In this document: piece by piece, positions 1 through 10,806 of the stretch
Layout of the letters: each line of letters opens with the position of its first letter
Numbering within the stretch: the first letter of the stretch is position 1
Source of the DNA: Bacillus multifaciens
Lineage (GTDB): Bacteria; Bacillota; Bacilli; Bacillales; Bacillaceae_G
NCBI RefSeq assembly: GCF_030756675.1
Contig: NZ_JAVBXD010000027.1
Span: forward strand, 1 to 52,500
Reading direction: 5' to 3'
Length of the DNA: 52,500 nt
Made by a program: the position numbers and the translations under genes
The notes under the pieces: generated by a model
Databases searched by the model: none
What the model was told of the DNA's origin: nothing
Seen by the model: only the letters and a program-made list of their open reading frames with translations

Positions 1-24
1 GCCAGGATCAAACTCTCCAATAAA
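1..24 (-). rRNA. 16S rRNA, 5' end only (partial)
   Basis: Read on the minus strand, these bases give the 5' end of a Bacillus 16S rRNA (TTATTGGAGAGTTTGATCC and onward), the universal 27F site. The rest of the gene lies outside the window to the left. The exact mature 5' end is uncertain by a few bases. Two strong promoters lie upstream at 121-234. In B. subtilis lysS is also followed by an rRNA operon. Confidence 0.93.
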
Positions 25-78
25 GTGTTTGTCTAGCATCATAAATAAAAATTGACGTTTCACGTTGTTTGTTTCGTT

Positions 79-97
79 CAGTTTTCAAAGAACTCAT
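79..97 (-). promoter_or_regulatory. rRNA leader boxA-like antitermination element
   Basis: On the minus strand the leader between P2 and the 16S start contains GAGTTCTTTGAAAACTGAA, resembling the boxA sequence found in Bacillus rRNA leaders, where NusB/NusE assemble an antitermination complex. Assigned by resemblance and position only. Confidence 0.5.
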
Positions 98-120
98 CTG
101 CCGCTCAAAGCGACTTTATC

Positions 121-149
121 AATATAACATTTCGTTACTTCTCTGTCAA
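121..149 (-). promoter_or_regulatory. rRNA operon promoter P2 (sigma-A)
   Basis: Minus strand: -35 TTGACA at 149-144, a 17-bp spacer, and -10 TATATT at 126-121. It lies about 100 bp upstream of the 16S 5' end. With P1 it forms the tandem arrangement typical of Bacillus rrn operons. Confidence 0.85.
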
Positions 150-205
150 CAACTTTTTTCATTTCCAAGTTGTTAACCTCGTTGCCGTTCGTGACAACGA
201 ATATA

Positions 206-234
206 AATATACCAGTTCATAAATTAAAATGCAA
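206..234 (-). promoter_or_regulatory. rRNA operon promoter P1 (sigma-A)
   Basis: Minus strand: -35 TTGCAT at 234-229, a 17-bp spacer, and -10 TATATT at 211-206. It lies 85 bp upstream of P2 and just downstream of the lysS terminator, so the rRNA operon appears to start independently of lysS. Confidence 0.75.
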
Positions 235-280
235 TAGCTTTTTTATAATTTTTTTCACCTTATAAAATAATATAAAAAAA

Positions 281-302
281 GCTTTGGAGAAAACTCCAAA
301 GC
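281..302 (-). terminator. lysS intrinsic terminator
   Basis: GCTTTGGAG / CTCCAAAGC is a 9-bp perfect stem with a 4-nt loop, followed on the minus strand by a T-run. It begins directly after the lysS stop codon at 305-303 and separates lysS from the rRNA promoters. Confidence 0.9.
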
Positions 303-1823
<1,521 letters not shown>

Positions 1824-1837
1824 CTATTAAAATTTAC

Positions 1838-1867
1838 AATATATACAGTATATCATTTTCTATCCAA
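1838..1867 (-). promoter_or_regulatory. Candidate lysS promoter
   Basis: Minus strand: TTGGAT at 1867-1862, 18 bp, TATATT at 1843-1838, just below the dusB terminator and about 35 bp above the lysS start. The -35 is weak. Position, between terminator and gene, is the main support. Confidence 0.4.
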
Positions 1868-1897
1868 CTAGAAAAACTGCCAGCAACGTGCTGGCAG
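1868..1897 (-). terminator. dusB intrinsic terminator
   Basis: CTGCCAGCA / TGCTGGCAG is a 9-bp perfect stem with a 3-nt loop (1877-1897), followed by TTTTTC on the minus strand. It ends the folate-yazB-dusB transcription unit ahead of lysS. Confidence 0.9.
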
Positions 1898-1967
1898 CTC
1901 TTATTTCTTAGACGTAATTATAGGTAGTAAAAACAGGAATGTCAAACACTCCTTCTACCACTTACTA

Positions 1968-2966
1968 TTATCCAACTTGGATAGATTTTTGCTTCACTTC
2001 TATCTCTTCTACAAATGCCGTCAATAAAGAAGCAAGATCTTCACGTGTATTACAACCGTTAATGCCGTTACGTACTCTTGCATTACCACGAACACCCTTT
2101 AAATACCAAGCTGCATGTTTACGCATTTCTCGAACTGCGATGTCTTCATTTTTCAAGTCAATGAGACGATCTAAATGCAACATACATACATCAATTTTTT
2201 CACGCACAGATGGCTCTGGCATTAATTCACCAGTCTCTAAATATTTTACAGTACGGTAAATCATCCAAGGGTCACCAAGTGCCGCACGGCCAATCATTAC
2301 ACCATCTACACCAATTTCATCAAGCATACGTTTAGCATCTTGCGGCGTTTCTACATCACCGTTTCCGATAACAGGGATATTAACAGCTTGCTTTACTTGC
2401 TTAATAATATCCCAATCTGCTTTTCCTTCATACATTTGAACACGAGTACGACCGTGAACAGCAACCGCCTGACCACCCGCACGTTCAACTGCCTGAGCAT
2501 TTTCAATCGCAAAAATGTGATCTTCATCCCAACCGATGCGCATCTTTACCGTTACTGGCTTCTCAACCGCATCTACAACTGCAGCTACCATTTCGTACAC
2601 TTTATCCGGGTCAAGCAACCATTTTGCACCAGCATCACATTTTACGATCTTCGGCACTGGACATCCCATATTAATATCGATAATATCAGCTGTTGTATTT
2701 TTATCTACATATTTCGCGGCTTCGACAAGCGTTTCTTTTTCCCCACCGAAAATTTGCAGACTTAATGGTTTTTCTCTTTCATCAATATATAGCATGTCTA
2801 ACGTTTTTTGATTGTTAAATAAAATCGCCTTATCACTTACCATTTCCGCACATACTAATCCTGCACCAAATTCTTTTACCGTTAAACGGAATGCAGAGTT
2901 ACATACCCCTGCCATCGGCGCTAGTACAACTGGATTTTTCATTTCAATGTTTGCAATCTTTAACAC
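1968..2966 (-). CDS. dusB: tRNA-dihydrouridine synthase (DusB family)
   Basis: An FMN-dependent flavoenzyme that reduces specific uridines in the tRNA D-loop to dihydrouridine with NAD(P)H. The 332-aa product is a TIM barrel: VVLAPMAGVCNSAFR at the N-terminus binds FMN, MGCPVPKIVKCDAGAKWL carries the catalytic cysteine, and a GNGDV stretch plus DGVMIGRAALGDPW form the phosphate-binding end. The start is GTG at 2966, chosen because GGGAGG lies 7 nt upstream. It follows yazB by 23 bp, as in B. subtilis (yacF), and ends in a strong terminator. Substrate positions cannot be read from sequence. Confidence 0.96.
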   Translation of the reverse strand: MLKIANIEMKNPVVLAPMAGVCNSAFRLTVKEFGAGLVCAEMVSDKAILFNNQKTLDMLYIDEREKPLSLQIFGGEKETLVEAAKYVDKNTTADIIDINMGCPVPKIVKCDAGAKWLLDPDKVYEMVAAVVDAVEKPVTVKMRIGWDEDHIFAIENAQAVERAGGQAVAVHGRTRVQMYEGKADWDIIKQVKQAVNIPVIGNGDVETPQDAKRMLDEIGVDGVMIGRAALGDPWMIYRTVKYLETGELMPEPSVREKIDVCMLHLDRLIDLKNEDIAVREMRKHAAWYLKGVRGNARVRNGINGCNTREDLASLLTAFVEEIEVKQKSIQVG

Positions 2967-2989
2967 TTAATTACCTCCCTTCTTTATCC

Positions 2990-3193
2990 CTACTTCGGCA
3001 TTAATTCTTCTATTGAAACTTTTAACGTTTTTGCAACCTCTGCAACAAAATCTCGAGACGGAACTCGATTCCCTCTCTCAACTTCACCTAAAACCGATAC
3101 AGATACCCCTAATTCTTTCGCAAATCCTTCTTGCGTATAGCCTTTTAGTTTACGAAAAGCGCGAATGCGTCTTCCCCATTTCTCTGCTTCCAT
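2990..3193 (-). CDS. yazB: Small Cro/CI-type helix-turn-helix protein YazB
   Basis: A 67-aa protein made almost wholly of one XRE-family helix-turn-helix. The scaffold is visible as RIRAFRKLKGYTQEGFAKELG, then VSVLGEVERGNRVPS, the usual recognition-helix and turn pattern. A small regulator is implied; no target is known to me. The ATG has GGAGTAA 6-9 nt upstream. Its first 49 bp overlap the 3' end of folK, so the two are translationally linked. Conserved in place between folK and dusB across Bacillus. Confidence 0.88.
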   Translation of the reverse strand: MEAEKWGRRIRAFRKLKGYTQEGFAKELGVSVSVLGEVERGNRVPSRDFVAEVAKTLKVSIEELMPK

Positions 3194-3660
3194 ACCGTTA
3201 CTCCCTCTCGCCTTTTCATTTCTTCTACTTGTGAACGTGAAATGTTTCGGTTAATTTCTTGATTAACTTCCATCAACGGAACGATAACAAAAGCTCTTTC
3301 AAACATCCGCGGATGCGGAACAACAAGATTCTCTGCTTCAATATTTTCGTGATTATAGAGCAAAATGTCAAGGTCAATGGTACGCGGTCCCCATTTGACT
3401 TCCCTTTTTCTTCCTAGTTCATCCTCCACTTTTTGCGTCACCATTAATAATTCTTGAGGCAATAAATTGGTAGAAATTTTTATAACTAAATTTAAAAACT
3501 GATCTTGTTCTGTATATCCAACCGGGTCTGTCTCATAAACAGATGATACATCCTCAACCTCCATACCCGGATGTGACCGCAACAACTCTATCGCTTGTAA
3601 TAAATACGTATAGCGATCACCCATATTCGAACCTAAAGCAATATAAACTACATTATTCAT
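3145..3660 (-). CDS. folK: 2-amino-4-hydroxy-6-hydroxymethyldihydropteridine pyrophosphokinase (HPPK)
   Basis: Transfers pyrophosphate from ATP to 6-hydroxymethyl-7,8-dihydropterin, giving the substrate of dihydropteroate synthase. The 171-aa product shows YIALGSNMGDR at the N-terminus, SSVYETDPVGYTEQDQFLN, and the HPPK signature KWGPRTIDLDILLY followed by VPHPRM. The ATG has GAGAGGG 5 nt upstream. It overlaps folB by 4 bp upstream (ATGA) and yazB by 49 bp downstream. Seventh step-gene of the continuous pab-fol cluster. Confidence 0.96.
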   Translation of the reverse strand: MNNVVYIALGSNMGDRYTYLLQAIELLRSHPGMEVEDVSSVYETDPVGYTEQDQFLNLVIKISTNLLPQELLMVTQKVEDELGRKREVKWGPRTIDLDILLYNHENIEAENLVVPHPRMFERAFVIVPLMEVNQEINRNISRSQVEEMKRREGVTVWKQRNGEDAFALFVN

Positions 3661-4019
3661 GAGCGCCCTCTCTCAATCTCCACCGCTACCGCACGGTAAT
3701 GTCCTGGAATTGGCGGATCTGGTTTAATAACTTTTACAATACAATTCATAATACAATCGTACTGTTCTAATATATCCGCCGCAATATTTTCCGCAATACT
3801 TTCCACAAGTTTATACGTTTTCTCTTCTACCACACATCTACATAACTCGTATAATTCTCCATAGTTTACGGAATGCTCTAAGTTATCACTCGTTCCAGCT
3901 CGCTTTAAATCTAATTCTACAGTTAAATCCACTTTAAAACGCTGTCCTAATTTATTTTCTTCAGGAAATACACCATGGTAACCGTAGAACTCCATATCAT
4001 GAACAAAAATTTTATCCAA
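3657..4019 (-). CDS. folB: Dihydroneopterin aldolase
   Basis: Splits 7,8-dihydroneopterin into hydroxymethyldihydropterin and glycolaldehyde in folate synthesis. The 120-aa length and the sequence DMEFYGYHGVFPEENKLGQRF at the N-terminus are typical; a lysine in VIKPDPPIPGHY near the C-terminus is the expected catalytic residue. The start codon is TTG at 4019, with GGGGG 8 nt upstream. It lies 5 bp after folP and overlaps folK by 4 bp. Confidence 0.95.
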   Translation of the reverse strand: MDKIFVHDMEFYGYHGVFPEENKLGQRFKVDLTVELDLKRAGTSDNLEHSVNYGELYELCRCVVEEKTYKLVESIAENIAADILEQYDCIMNCIVKVIKPDPPIPGHYRAVAVEIERGRS

Positions 4020-4024
4020 ATCTT

Positions 4025-4831
4025 TTACCCCCTTAACATAGCATCCATCATCTTCGCCATGCGGGACATCTCTTTCACATCATGAACGCGTACAATTTCA
4101 AAACCTTTTTGAATGCCAAGACAAACCGTTGCACCAGTTCCTTCTAAACGTTCTTCTACAGGCAAATCTAACGCATGACCAATAAATGATTTTCGAGAAG
4201 TTCCAAGAAGAAGCGGATACCCTAACACTTTCAACTGTTCTAGATTTCGCATTACTTCTAAATTTTGTTCAAATGTTTTTGCAAACCCTATACCTGGATC
4301 TAAAATAATATTCTCATCACGTACACCTGCACGTTTCGCAATTGTAATACTCTCATACAAATCAGCAATCATATCCGCCATCAGATTTCGATAATTAGTA
4401 TTCTCGCGGTTATGCATTAAAATAATCGGTACATTATAATGCGCCGCTACTTTTGCAATTTCCGGTTCTGCTTTCGCTCCCCAAACATCATTAATAATAT
4501 GGGCACCAGCTTCAATAGCTTGTTTTGCAACTTCCGCTTTGTACGTATCAATAGATATAGGAACATCTACCGCCCCTGATACAGCTTGAAGGATTGGTAC
4601 AACACGTTGCAACTCTTCTTCTTCTGAGACTTTAGCAAAGCCAGGACGAGTAGACTCTCCGCCAATATCAATAATATGCGCGCCGTTCATTACCATCTCT
4701 TTTGCATGACGAACAGCTGTTTCCACTTCATTATAATTACCACCATCAGAGAAAGAATCAGGTGTAGCATTCAAAATCCCCATAATGAACGTCTTTTCAT
4801 TTAAGTTCAATGTATATTCACCGCATTGCAT
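4025..4831 (-). CDS. folP: Dihydropteroate synthase (sulfonamide target)
   Basis: Condenses p-aminobenzoate with the pterin pyrophosphate to give dihydropteroate; sulfonamides compete at this step. TIM-barrel signatures are clear: MGILNATPDSFSDGG, then DIGGESTRPG, ISIDTYKAEVA, LDPGIGFAKT, LLGTSRKSF and the terminal RVHDV. The start is uncertain. I use ATG 4831 because AAAAGGAG lies 9 nt upstream, leaving a 16-bp gap from pabC. An ATG at 4858, overlapping pabC, has a GGAG 5 nt away and would add nine residues. The familiar VTPDSF loop reads ATPDSF here. Confidence 0.95.
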   Translation of the reverse strand: MQCGEYTLNLNEKTFIMGILNATPDSFSDGGNYNEVETAVRHAKEMVMNGAHIIDIGGESTRPGFAKVSEEEELQRVVPILQAVSGAVDVPISIDTYKAEVAKQAIEAGAHIINDVWGAKAEPEIAKVAAHYNVPIILMHNRENTNYRNLMADMIADLYESITIAKRAGVRDENIILDPGIGFAKTFEQNLEVMRNLEQLKVLGYPLLLGTSRKSFIGHALDLPVEERLEGTGATVCLGIQKGFEIVRVHDVKEMSRMAKMMDAMLRG

Positions 4832-4847
4832 ATTAGACATCTCCTTT

Positions 4848-5705
4848 TCACAATTCATTTTTACTCCAAAGCTTTTCACGATACGTTTCATATACACGCA
4901 AAAGCTTGTTCGTAATCAATCCTTCTTTACCTGGGAAATGCGCTTCTCCAATGCACCCAATCGGGACAATTTCCTGAATGGAATTCGTAACAAATACTTC
5001 ATCAGCTGCAAGTAACTCTTCATGTAAAAATAGTCCCTCTCTTACTTTGAGCTCCAGCGTTTCAGCTGCTGCTATTATAAAAGCACGAGTAATCCCATTT
5101 AAAATTCCAGTTTGTAGTGACGGTGTATACAATATGTCATTTTTCACAAAAAAGATGTTCGAAACAATCCCTTCCGCAACATACCCTTCTTTTGTAAGAA
5201 AAATCCCTTCTTTCGAAGTTGTATTTCCGACCTCACGTTTCCCCAAAATATTATTTAAATAATGATGTGACTTTAAACGAAACTCTCCTTCTGGCGTATT
5301 GCGTGTTTGTTTTAAAATGACTCCTTCTTTTTCTATTACCTCACAATCCGCTGGTAAAGACTTTATAAAAACAATAACAGAAGGCTCTTCATACATATCT
5401 GTCTGCAAGCCAATTTCTCCGCTACCTGCAGATACATTAAAACGAACATACGCATTTTGCAAATGATTTCTTTCCATTAACTCGTTTAAAATACTTTTCA
5501 CATCTTCTTTTGTCATTTCCCACGCAATATGTAATGACGAAAGAGCGGTCATAAGCCGCTCATAATGATCATCTAGTAAGAAAGGGTGCCCATTGTAAAT
5601 ACGGAACGTTTCAAATACACCAAGACCATATAAATACCCATGATCATAAGGAGAAATTTTAGCTTCACTCGCCTCTACAAATGAACCGTTCACATAAATT
5701 AACAT
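4848..5705 (-). CDS. pabC: 4-amino-4-deoxychorismate lyase
   Basis: A PLP fold-type IV enzyme that releases pyruvate from aminodeoxychorismate to give p-aminobenzoate. The 285-aa sequence opens with [19 protein letters not shown] then [15 protein letters not shown], the standard class IV aminotransferase start; [15 protein letters not shown] holds the PLP lysine region and [10 protein letters not shown] and [11 protein letters not shown] the cofactor phosphate site. The fold is shared with D-amino acid and branched-chain aminotransferases, but position between pabA and folP settles the role. It overlaps pabA by 7 bp. Confidence 0.93.
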   Translation of the reverse strand: MLIYVNGSFVEASEAKISPYDHGYLYGLGVFETFRIYNGHPFLLDDHYERLMTALSSLHIAWEMTKEDVKSILNELMERNHLQNAYVRFNVSAGSGEIGLQTDMYEEPSVIVFIKSLPADCEVIEKEGVILKQTRNTPEGEFRLKSHHYLNNILGKREVGNTTSKEGIFLTKEGYVAEGIVSNIFFVKNDILYTPSLQTGILNGITRAFIIAAAETLELKVREGLFLHEELLAADEVFVTNSIQEIVPIGCIGEAHFPGKEGLITNKLLRVYETYREKLWSKNEL

Positions 5706-6286
5706 ACAGAAGTACTCCGGCTGTAATGACGGATGAAGTTTTGCAGCAATCCCTTACCATGGGAAGTCATAATAGATTCTGGATGGAATTGTACCCCTTC
5801 GATTGGTAATGTTTTATGACGAAGCGCCATAATTTCTCCTTCCTCTGTCCAAGATGTTACTTCCAAACACTCTGGTAATGTTTCTTTTTTTACAATTAAA
5901 GAATGATAACGCGTTGCTGTAAATGGATTTGGAATATCAGTAAAGATTGTTTTCTCATCATGGTGCATTAGGGACGTTTTTCCGTGCATCAAACGGTCCG
6001 CACGAACAACATCCCCCCCAAATACTTGAGCGATCGATTGATGCCCTAAACAAACGCCAAAAATCGGAATCTTCCCTGCAAAATGACGAATCACATCCAT
6101 ACTAATCCCAGCTTCATTCGGACTACACGGCCCTGGAGAAATCATTAAGAAATCAGGCTGCATGTTTTCAATATCTTCAATTGTAATTTCATCATTACGT
6201 TTGACGATAAGTTCTTGTCCTAGCTCTCCAAGAAATTGCACTAAATTAAACGTAAAGGAATCATAATTATCAATCATTAATATCAT
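5699..6286 (-). CDS. pabA: Aminodeoxychorismate synthase, glutamine amidotransferase subunit
   Basis: Supplies ammonia from glutamine to PabB. In B. subtilis the orthologue also serves anthranilate synthase, because the trp operon lacks its own amidotransferase. The 195-aa class I GATase shows the triad regions: [15 protein letters not shown] with the nucleophile Cys, and [11 protein letters not shown] with the His-Glu pair. I use ATG 6286, with AGGTGA 5 nt upstream; an in-frame GTG at 6295 overlaps the pabB stop by 4 bp and is an alternative. Translation is coupled to pabB either way. Confidence 0.95.
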   Translation of the reverse strand: MILMIDNYDSFTFNLVQFLGELGQELIVKRNDEITIEDIENMQPDFLMISPGPCSPNEAGISMDVIRHFAGKIPIFGVCLGHQSIAQVFGGDVVRADRLMHGKTSLMHHDEKTIFTDIPNPFTATRYHSLIVKKETLPECLEVTSWTEEGEIMALRHKTLPIEGVQFHPESIMTSHGKGLLQNFIRHYSRSTSVC

Positions 6287-6291
6287 TTCTC

Positions 6292-7689
6292 TCACCTAAC
6301 CGTTTCTTCGCTACTTTCTTTCGCACGCCATAATGCTATTGCTTTCTTTAACGACTCTTTATACTCATTTTTCGGATTGGAATCAATAACGATTCCTGCA
6401 CCTGCCTGTACATACGCTTGTCCATCTTTCGCAAGCAACGTACGAATGACAATATTTAATTCCATATCTCCTGAATAACCAATCCAACCAATTGAGCCTG
6501 TATAAATACCACGGCGAACTGGTTCTAACTCTTCAATAATTTCCATCGTCCGAATTTTCGGCGCTCCAGTAATCGTCCCACCCGGAAATACAGCCTTCAC
6601 ACCATCAAAAGCATCTTTCCCTTGCTGTAATTCCCCGCGTACATTTGAAACAATGTGCATAACGTGGGAATATTTTTCAATCACCATAAATTCATCCACT
6701 TCTACTGTCCCATACTCACAAACACGCCCTAAATCATTTCTCTCTAAATCAACAAGCATAACGTGTTCCGCGCGCTCTTTTTCATTTTCAATTAGCTCTT
6801 TTGCAAGCTTTTGATCTTCTTGTTCATCTTTCCCGCGAGAGCGTGTCCCCGCAATCGGACGTGTACTTACTTCATTATCTTGCTTTTTAATTAATAGCTC
6901 TGGTGAAGCACTTACAATTTGAAAATCTCCAAGCTCTAAATAACCCATGTATGGAGAAGGATTAATTTCACGAAGCTTCGTATAAATTTCCAGAGGATGC
7001 GTTTGCAATGTTTTTTCTTGTCTTGTAGACAAATTCACTTGAAATACATCTCCCGCGCTAATATAATCCTGAATTCGCTCAACAGCTTCAACAAACTCTG
7101 CTTCTGTGAAGGAAACTGCTTCTTTATTTGTTTTAGGTCGAATAAATTGCATTGTTACTTCTGGCACATCTTGTAACCAAAGCTCTTTTAATTTATTTAA
7201 GTGTTGCTTCGCTTGCTTCTCATCATTTGTATAATGCGTAATAATCCATAACATTTGTTCTTTCTGGTCATAAACAAATACATCATCAAACAATAAGAAA
7301 AATATATCTGGTACATTTACATCATCTTCTGCAAGAGAAGGTATTTTCTCAATATAGCGTATACAATCATAACTGAAATAACCAATTGCGCCACCTTGAA
7401 ATGGCGGATACGCATCATTATGTTCTGTTTTCCATTGTTCCATATACTGTTGCGTTAGGTGCAATGGATTCCCCTTTTCTATTGTTCCCTCTCCATTTTC
7501 CCATATATGTAGTGTTTCATCTTTCCCGCGAACAATCGCTACAGGATCAAGCCCAACAATACTATAACGTCCCCCGCGGCCACTTTCTAAAATGATATGA
7601 TGAGGTTTATTTTGCGAAAGGAACTTATACTGTTTAAAAAGGTCTAACTGATACGGAACTGAAATAGCTAAAGATTTTCGTCGCTGCAT
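6292..7689 (-). CDS. pabB: Aminodeoxychorismate synthase component I
   Basis: Converts chorismate plus ammonia to 4-amino-4-deoxychorismate. The 465-aa product has an anthranilate-synthase-I-like N-terminal domain (about 1-150) and the chorismate-binding domain with [48 protein letters not shown] and [14 protein letters not shown]. The ATG has GAGGTG 5-6 nt upstream. It is the first gene of the pab-fol cluster; a cysK terminator upstream shows transcription begins in the 191-bp gap, which also holds a degenerate bcr1 remnant. Confidence 0.95.
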   Translation of the reverse strand: MQRRKSLAISVPYQLDLFKQYKFLSQNKPHHIILESGRGGRYSIVGLDPVAIVRGKDETLHIWENGEGTIEKGNPLHLTQQYMEQWKTEHNDAYPPFQGGAIGYFSYDCIRYIEKIPSLAEDDVNVPDIFFLLFDDVFVYDQKEQMLWIITHYTNDEKQAKQHLNKLKELWLQDVPEVTMQFIRPKTNKEAVSFTEAEFVEAVERIQDYISAGDVFQVNLSTRQEKTLQTHPLEIYTKLREINPSPYMGYLELGDFQIVSASPELLIKKQDNEVSTRPIAGTRSRGKDEQEDQKLAKELIENEKERAEHVMLVDLERNDLGRVCEYGTVEVDEFMVIEKYSHVMHIVSNVRGELQQGKDAFDGVKAVFPGGTITGAPKIRTMEIIEELEPVRRGIYTGSIGWIGYSGDMELNIVIRTLLAKDGQAYVQAGAGIVIDSNPKNEYKESLKKAIALWRAKESSEETVR

Positions 7690-7738
7690 ATAAACACCTC
7701 GTCTTATTTTATCCTGTTCTAACGATCGGTTAAAAATA

Positions 7739-7781
7739 TTGAACCGTCCGCAGAAACCCGATTGGGTTCAACTAACACTTA
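7739..7781 (+). repeat. Degenerate bcr1-like remnant
   Basis: CCGTCCGCAGAAACCCGATT followed by GGGTTCAACTAACA resembles the segment GCCCGTAAAAGCCCGATTGG + TTCAACTAATAATC of the better copies at 10642 and 15267. The hairpin arm and TTTAT end are not recognisable. TTGAACC/GGTTCAA (7739-7745, 7765-7771) can form a new short stem. Lies in the cysK-pabB gap in the same orientation as the other copies. Confidence 0.6.
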
Positions 7782-7837
7782 TTTTACATGAAGTTTTCTA
7801 GTCGTTCACTCTTTTCCTATTTTCAAACGAAAAAAGA

Positions 7838-7867
7838 AAAAGCATCCCTTTTTTAAGGAATGCTTTC
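7838..7867 (-). terminator. cysK intrinsic terminator
   Basis: On the minus strand AAAGCATTCC pairs imperfectly with GGGATGCTTT, followed by TTCTTTTTTC. It starts 13 bp after the cysK stop codon and isolates cysK from the folate cluster. Confidence 0.85.
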
Positions 7868-7880
7868 CATATATTAAAAC

Positions 7881-8804
7881 TTATGATTCAAACTGATAAA
7901 GCGGTGTACTTAAATAACGCTCACCATTACTCGGAATGATGACAAGTACTTTCTTGCCTTTTCCAAGTTTTTTTGCAACTTCTGCCGCCGCATAAATAGC
8001 TGCTCCAGATGAAATACCAACTAAAATTCCTTCTTCGCGCGCTACTTTTCTTGCATATTCAAATGCTTGTTCTGCTTTTACTTGAATAACTTCATCATAT
8101 ACATCTGTATCTAACGTTCCAGGAACAAATCCAGCACCAATACCTTGAATTTTATGAGGACCCGGTTTTCCACCTGATAATACCGGCGAATCAGAAGGCT
8201 CCACAGCATAAATTTTGATATCTTTATACGTCTCTTTTAATACTTCACCAGCACCCGTAATTGTTCCACCTGTACCAACACCTGAAACGAATGCATCTAA
8301 TTGATCACCCATCTGCTCAACAATTTCCGGACCTGTAGTTAAACGATGAATTTCTGGATTTGCGTCATTTTGGAACTGTTGAGGCATAAAGTATCCATGT
8401 TCTTTCGATAACTCCGTTGCCTTACGAATTGCTCCGCCCATCCCTTCTGATCCTGGCGTTAACACTAATTCTGCTCCATAAGCACGCAATAAATTGCGAC
8501 GTTCAACACTCATCGTTTCTGGCATAACTAAAATCGCATTATACCCCTTTGCTGCCGCTACCATCGCTAAACCAATCCCTGTGTTTCCACTTGTCGGCTC
8601 AATAATCGTATCGCCCTCTTTTAATAATCCTTGTTTCTCAGCAACTTCAATCATCGCTAAAGCAATACGATCTTTTACACTACTCCCAGGGTTCATGAAC
8701 TCTAATTTCAAATAAATATCTGCACTATCCTCTTTTGCAATGCGGTTTAACTTAACAATCGGCGTTTTTCCGATTAATTCTGAAATTGATTGTGCCACTT
8801 GCAT
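7881..8804 (-). CDS. cysK: Cysteine synthase A (O-acetylserine sulfhydrylase)
   Basis: A PLP enzyme that makes cysteine from O-acetylserine and sulfide. The 307-aa product shows [15 protein letters not shown], the PLP-lysine segment [13 protein letters not shown], the substrate loop [12 protein letters not shown], the phosphate cradle [10 protein letters not shown] and SSGAAI near the C-terminus. I start at ATG 8804, where AGGAGTG lies 7-9 nt upstream; a GTG at 8822 is in frame but has no site. In B. subtilis yacD, a PrsA-like foldase gene, lies between hslO and cysK; it is absent here. No S-box or T-box leader is visible. Confidence 0.96.
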   Translation of the reverse strand: MQVAQSISELIGKTPIVKLNRIAKEDSADIYLKLEFMNPGSSVKDRIALAMIEVAEKQGLLKEGDTIIEPTSGNTGIGLAMVAAAKGYNAILVMPETMSVERRNLLRAYGAELVLTPGSEGMGGAIRKATELSKEHGYFMPQQFQNDANPEIHRLTTGPEIVEQMGDQLDAFVSGVGTGGTITGAGEVLKETYKDIKIYAVEPSDSPVLSGGKPGPHKIQGIGAGFVPGTLDTDVYDEVIQVKAEQAFEYARKVAREEGILVGISSGAAIYAAAEVAKKLGKGKKVLVIIPSNGERYLSTPLYQFES

Positions 8805-8861
8805 CTCCGTCACTCCTAACACCGAGTATTTTCATTGGATTTATGTACATTTTGTCAAAAA

Positions 8862-8912
8862 GAAGGTTATTTGTCAATCTATTTGGATGATTTAAAATAG
8901 ACAAATAACCTT
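8862..8912 (-). terminator. hslO terminator
   Basis: GGTTATTTGTC (8902-8912 on minus) pairs perfectly with GACAAATAACC (8865-8875 region) over 11 bp around a 24-nt loop, followed by TTCTTTTT on the minus strand. The long loop is unusual. It lies between hslO and cysK. Confidence 0.75.
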
Positions 8913-8920
8913 TTTCTTCC

Positions 8921-9796
8921 TTACAAACTTTCTATTAATTTTGTTATATCTTCTTTAGAAAAGTTATATCGTTCATTACAAAAATGACAATGTACTTCTG
9001 TCTCTTCTTCTTCATCACGCACTTGCGTTAATTCGGTTTTCCCTAAGCTTATTAATACGCCTTCAATACGCTCACGAGAACATGTACAATTAAATTGCAC
9101 ATCCATTGTCTCTAAAATTTTTACATTTTCCTTTCCTAACAACTCATATAGCAACTCTTCAGGAGTTAGACCTTGCTCAATAAGCTTAGAAACAGGCGGG
9201 ATTTTTTGCAAACGCTCTTCAAGAGCCGAAATTGTCTCTTCTTGTGCACCAGGCATAATTTGTAAAATAAATCCACCCGCTGCTAAAACACTATCATCGC
9301 CATTAACAAGAACGCCAACACCAACAGAGGAAGGCGTTTGCTCAGAAACAGCAAAATAATACGTGAAATCTTCTCCTAATTCCCCTGAAACAAGTGGAAC
9401 TTGACCAATAAACGGCTCACGCATACCGATATCTTTAATAATTGTTAAAAATCCTTCTGTTCCTACAGCCTGATATACACGTAGCTTCCCTTGTTCTGTT
9501 GCTTCAAAATCAACATGCGGATTTGTTACATAACCACGTACATCCCCATTTGCATGTGCATCTATTAAAATTGGACCGAGAGGACCGTTACCTTCAACTT
9601 TAATTGTAAGCTTCTGATCACCCTTTAACATCGCACCCATCATTGTACCTGCTGTTAAAGAACGACCAAGTGCTGCAGAAGCAGTTCTCCATGTATCATG
9701 ACGTCTTTGTGCTTCGCTCACTGTATTTGTTGTGTGAACACTATAGGCACGCACTTCTCCATTAAACGCTAGCGCTTTTACCAAATAATCTTTCAT
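8921..9796 (-). CDS. hslO: Redox-regulated holdase chaperone Hsp33
   Basis: A cytosolic chaperone that switches on when oxidation releases zinc from its C-terminal cysteines. The 291-aa product carries the expected CXC (FNCTCSRER) and CXXC ([10 protein letters not shown]) pairs near residues 237-272 and the N-terminal [12 protein letters not shown] use ATG 9796 by family length. An ATG two codons upstream (9802), abutting the coaX stop, has AAAGGTG 5 nt away and may be used instead. Co-transcribed with coaX. Confidence 0.95.
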   Translation of the reverse strand: MKDYLVKALAFNGEVRAYSVHTTNTVSEAQRRHDTWRTASAALGRSLTAGTMMGAMLKGDQKLTIKVEGNGPLGPILIDAHANGDVRGYVTNPHVDFEATEQGKLRVYQAVGTEGFLTIIKDIGMREPFIGQVPLVSGELGEDFTYYFAVSEQTPSSVGVGVLVNGDDSVLAAGGFILQIMPGAQEETISALEERLQKIPPVSKLIEQGLTPEELLYELLGKENVKILETMDVQFNCTCSRERIEGVLISLGKTELTQVRDEEEETEVHCHFCNERYNFSKEDITKLIESL

Positions 9797-9802
9797 TTTC
9801 AT

Positions 9803-10591
9803 TTATTCACCTTTCTCTTGTTGTAAATTCGCATTACGCTCATATAACATATATAAACCTTTAAGTGTTAAAAATGGATCGACAATATCAATAACGTTCG
9901 ATTCCTCTGCAATTAATTTCGCTAACCCACCTGTTGCAATAACAGTCGGTTCTTGTTTAGCTTCCTCTTTCATTCGCTTTACAATACCTTCTACTTGTCC
10001 AACATAACCATATAAAATCCCCGCCTGCATTGCACTTACTGTATTCTTTCCAATGACACTACTTGGTCTTGTAATTTCAATACGAGGAAGTTTTGCCGCT
10101 CTACTGTATAATGCTTCTGCTGAAATCATGATACCAGGTGTAATTACCCCACCCATATAATGCTTATTCTCGTTAATATAACAATATGTAGTTGCTGTTC
10201 CAAAGTCGACAATAATAAGAGGACTTCCGTATAACTGAATACCAGCTACCGCATTTACAATACGATCAGCCCCTACTTCACGTGGGTTCTCATACTTAAT
10301 ATTTAAACCCGTCTTAATTCCTGGTCCAACTACAAGAGGTTTAATTTTAAAATACTTCTCACACATACGCTCTAAAGCAAACATAATAGGCGGGACAACT
10401 GACGAAATAATAATTCCTTTTATATCATGAAAACTAATTCCTTCGTGTTCAAGCAATTGTTTTACGAGCATCCCGTATTCATCTTCCGTTTTATGACGAT
10501 CTGTTTCCATACGCCAATGCTGAAGAAGTTTACCATTTTCAAACACACCAAGTACCGCATTTGTATTCCCTACATCCAATACAAAAATCAT
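9803..10591 (-). CDS. coaX: Type III pantothenate kinase
   Basis: First step of coenzyme A synthesis: ATP-dependent phosphorylation of pantothenate. Type III kinases belong to the ASKHA fold; the sequence shows [17 protein letters not shown] at the N-terminus, [31 protein letters not shown] and VIATGGLA. Length is 262 aa from ATG 10591, chosen because GGTGAG lies 4-5 nt upstream and the family begins at the phosphate-1 motif. Its stop codon abuts the first possible hslO start. A bcr1 copy lies 50 bp upstream. Confidence 0.95.
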   Translation of the reverse strand: MIFVLDVGNTNAVLGVFENGKLLQHWRMETDRHKTEDEYGMLVKQLLEHEGISFHDIKGIIISSVVPPIMFALERMCEKYFKIKPLVVGPGIKTGLNIKYENPREVGADRIVNAVAGIQLYGSPLIIVDFGTATTYCYINENKHYMGGVITPGIMISAEALYSRAAKLPRIEITRPSSVIGKNTVSAMQAGILYGYVGQVEGIVKRMKEEAKQEPTVIATGGLAKLIAEESNVIDIVDPFLTLKGLYMLYERNANLQQEKGE

Positions 10592-10641
10592 ATTCTCACC
10601 ACTTATCTTATTTAATGTATATTTGTGCAATATGTACAAAA

Positions 10642-10806
10642 TTTATCCCGCTATTCGCGGGCAGTAAGATCCCCCACCTCATGATTCAGAGAAAAGCGAA
10701 GAAGATAGGTGTGGGACAACTGCCCGTAAAAGCCCGATTGGTTCAACTAATAATCAGTGGGGGATGAAGAAAACCCCCACTGATTAAAGTTTCACTTTAT
10801 CCCGCT
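10642..10806 (+). repeat. bcr1-type repeat, apparently full length
   Basis: An element of about 155 bp bounded by TTTAT on both sides (10642-10646 and 10796-10800); the shared flank extends to TTTATCCCGCT. Within it are GCGGGCAG near the left end, ACTGCCCGTAAAAGCCCGAT, and a right-hand hairpin AATCAGTGGGGG / CCCCCACTGATT (12 bp). Length and TTTAT flanks match what I recall of bcr1, the repeat specific to the B. cereus group and described as having mobile-element features. It sits in the 360-bp ftsH-coaX gap and disrupts no gene. A third TTTAT lies at 10821. Confidence 0.8.

Noticed and set aside
8805-8920. S-box or T-box leader upstream of cysK
   Set aside because: The only structure is the hslO terminator; no conserved riboswitch core is visible.
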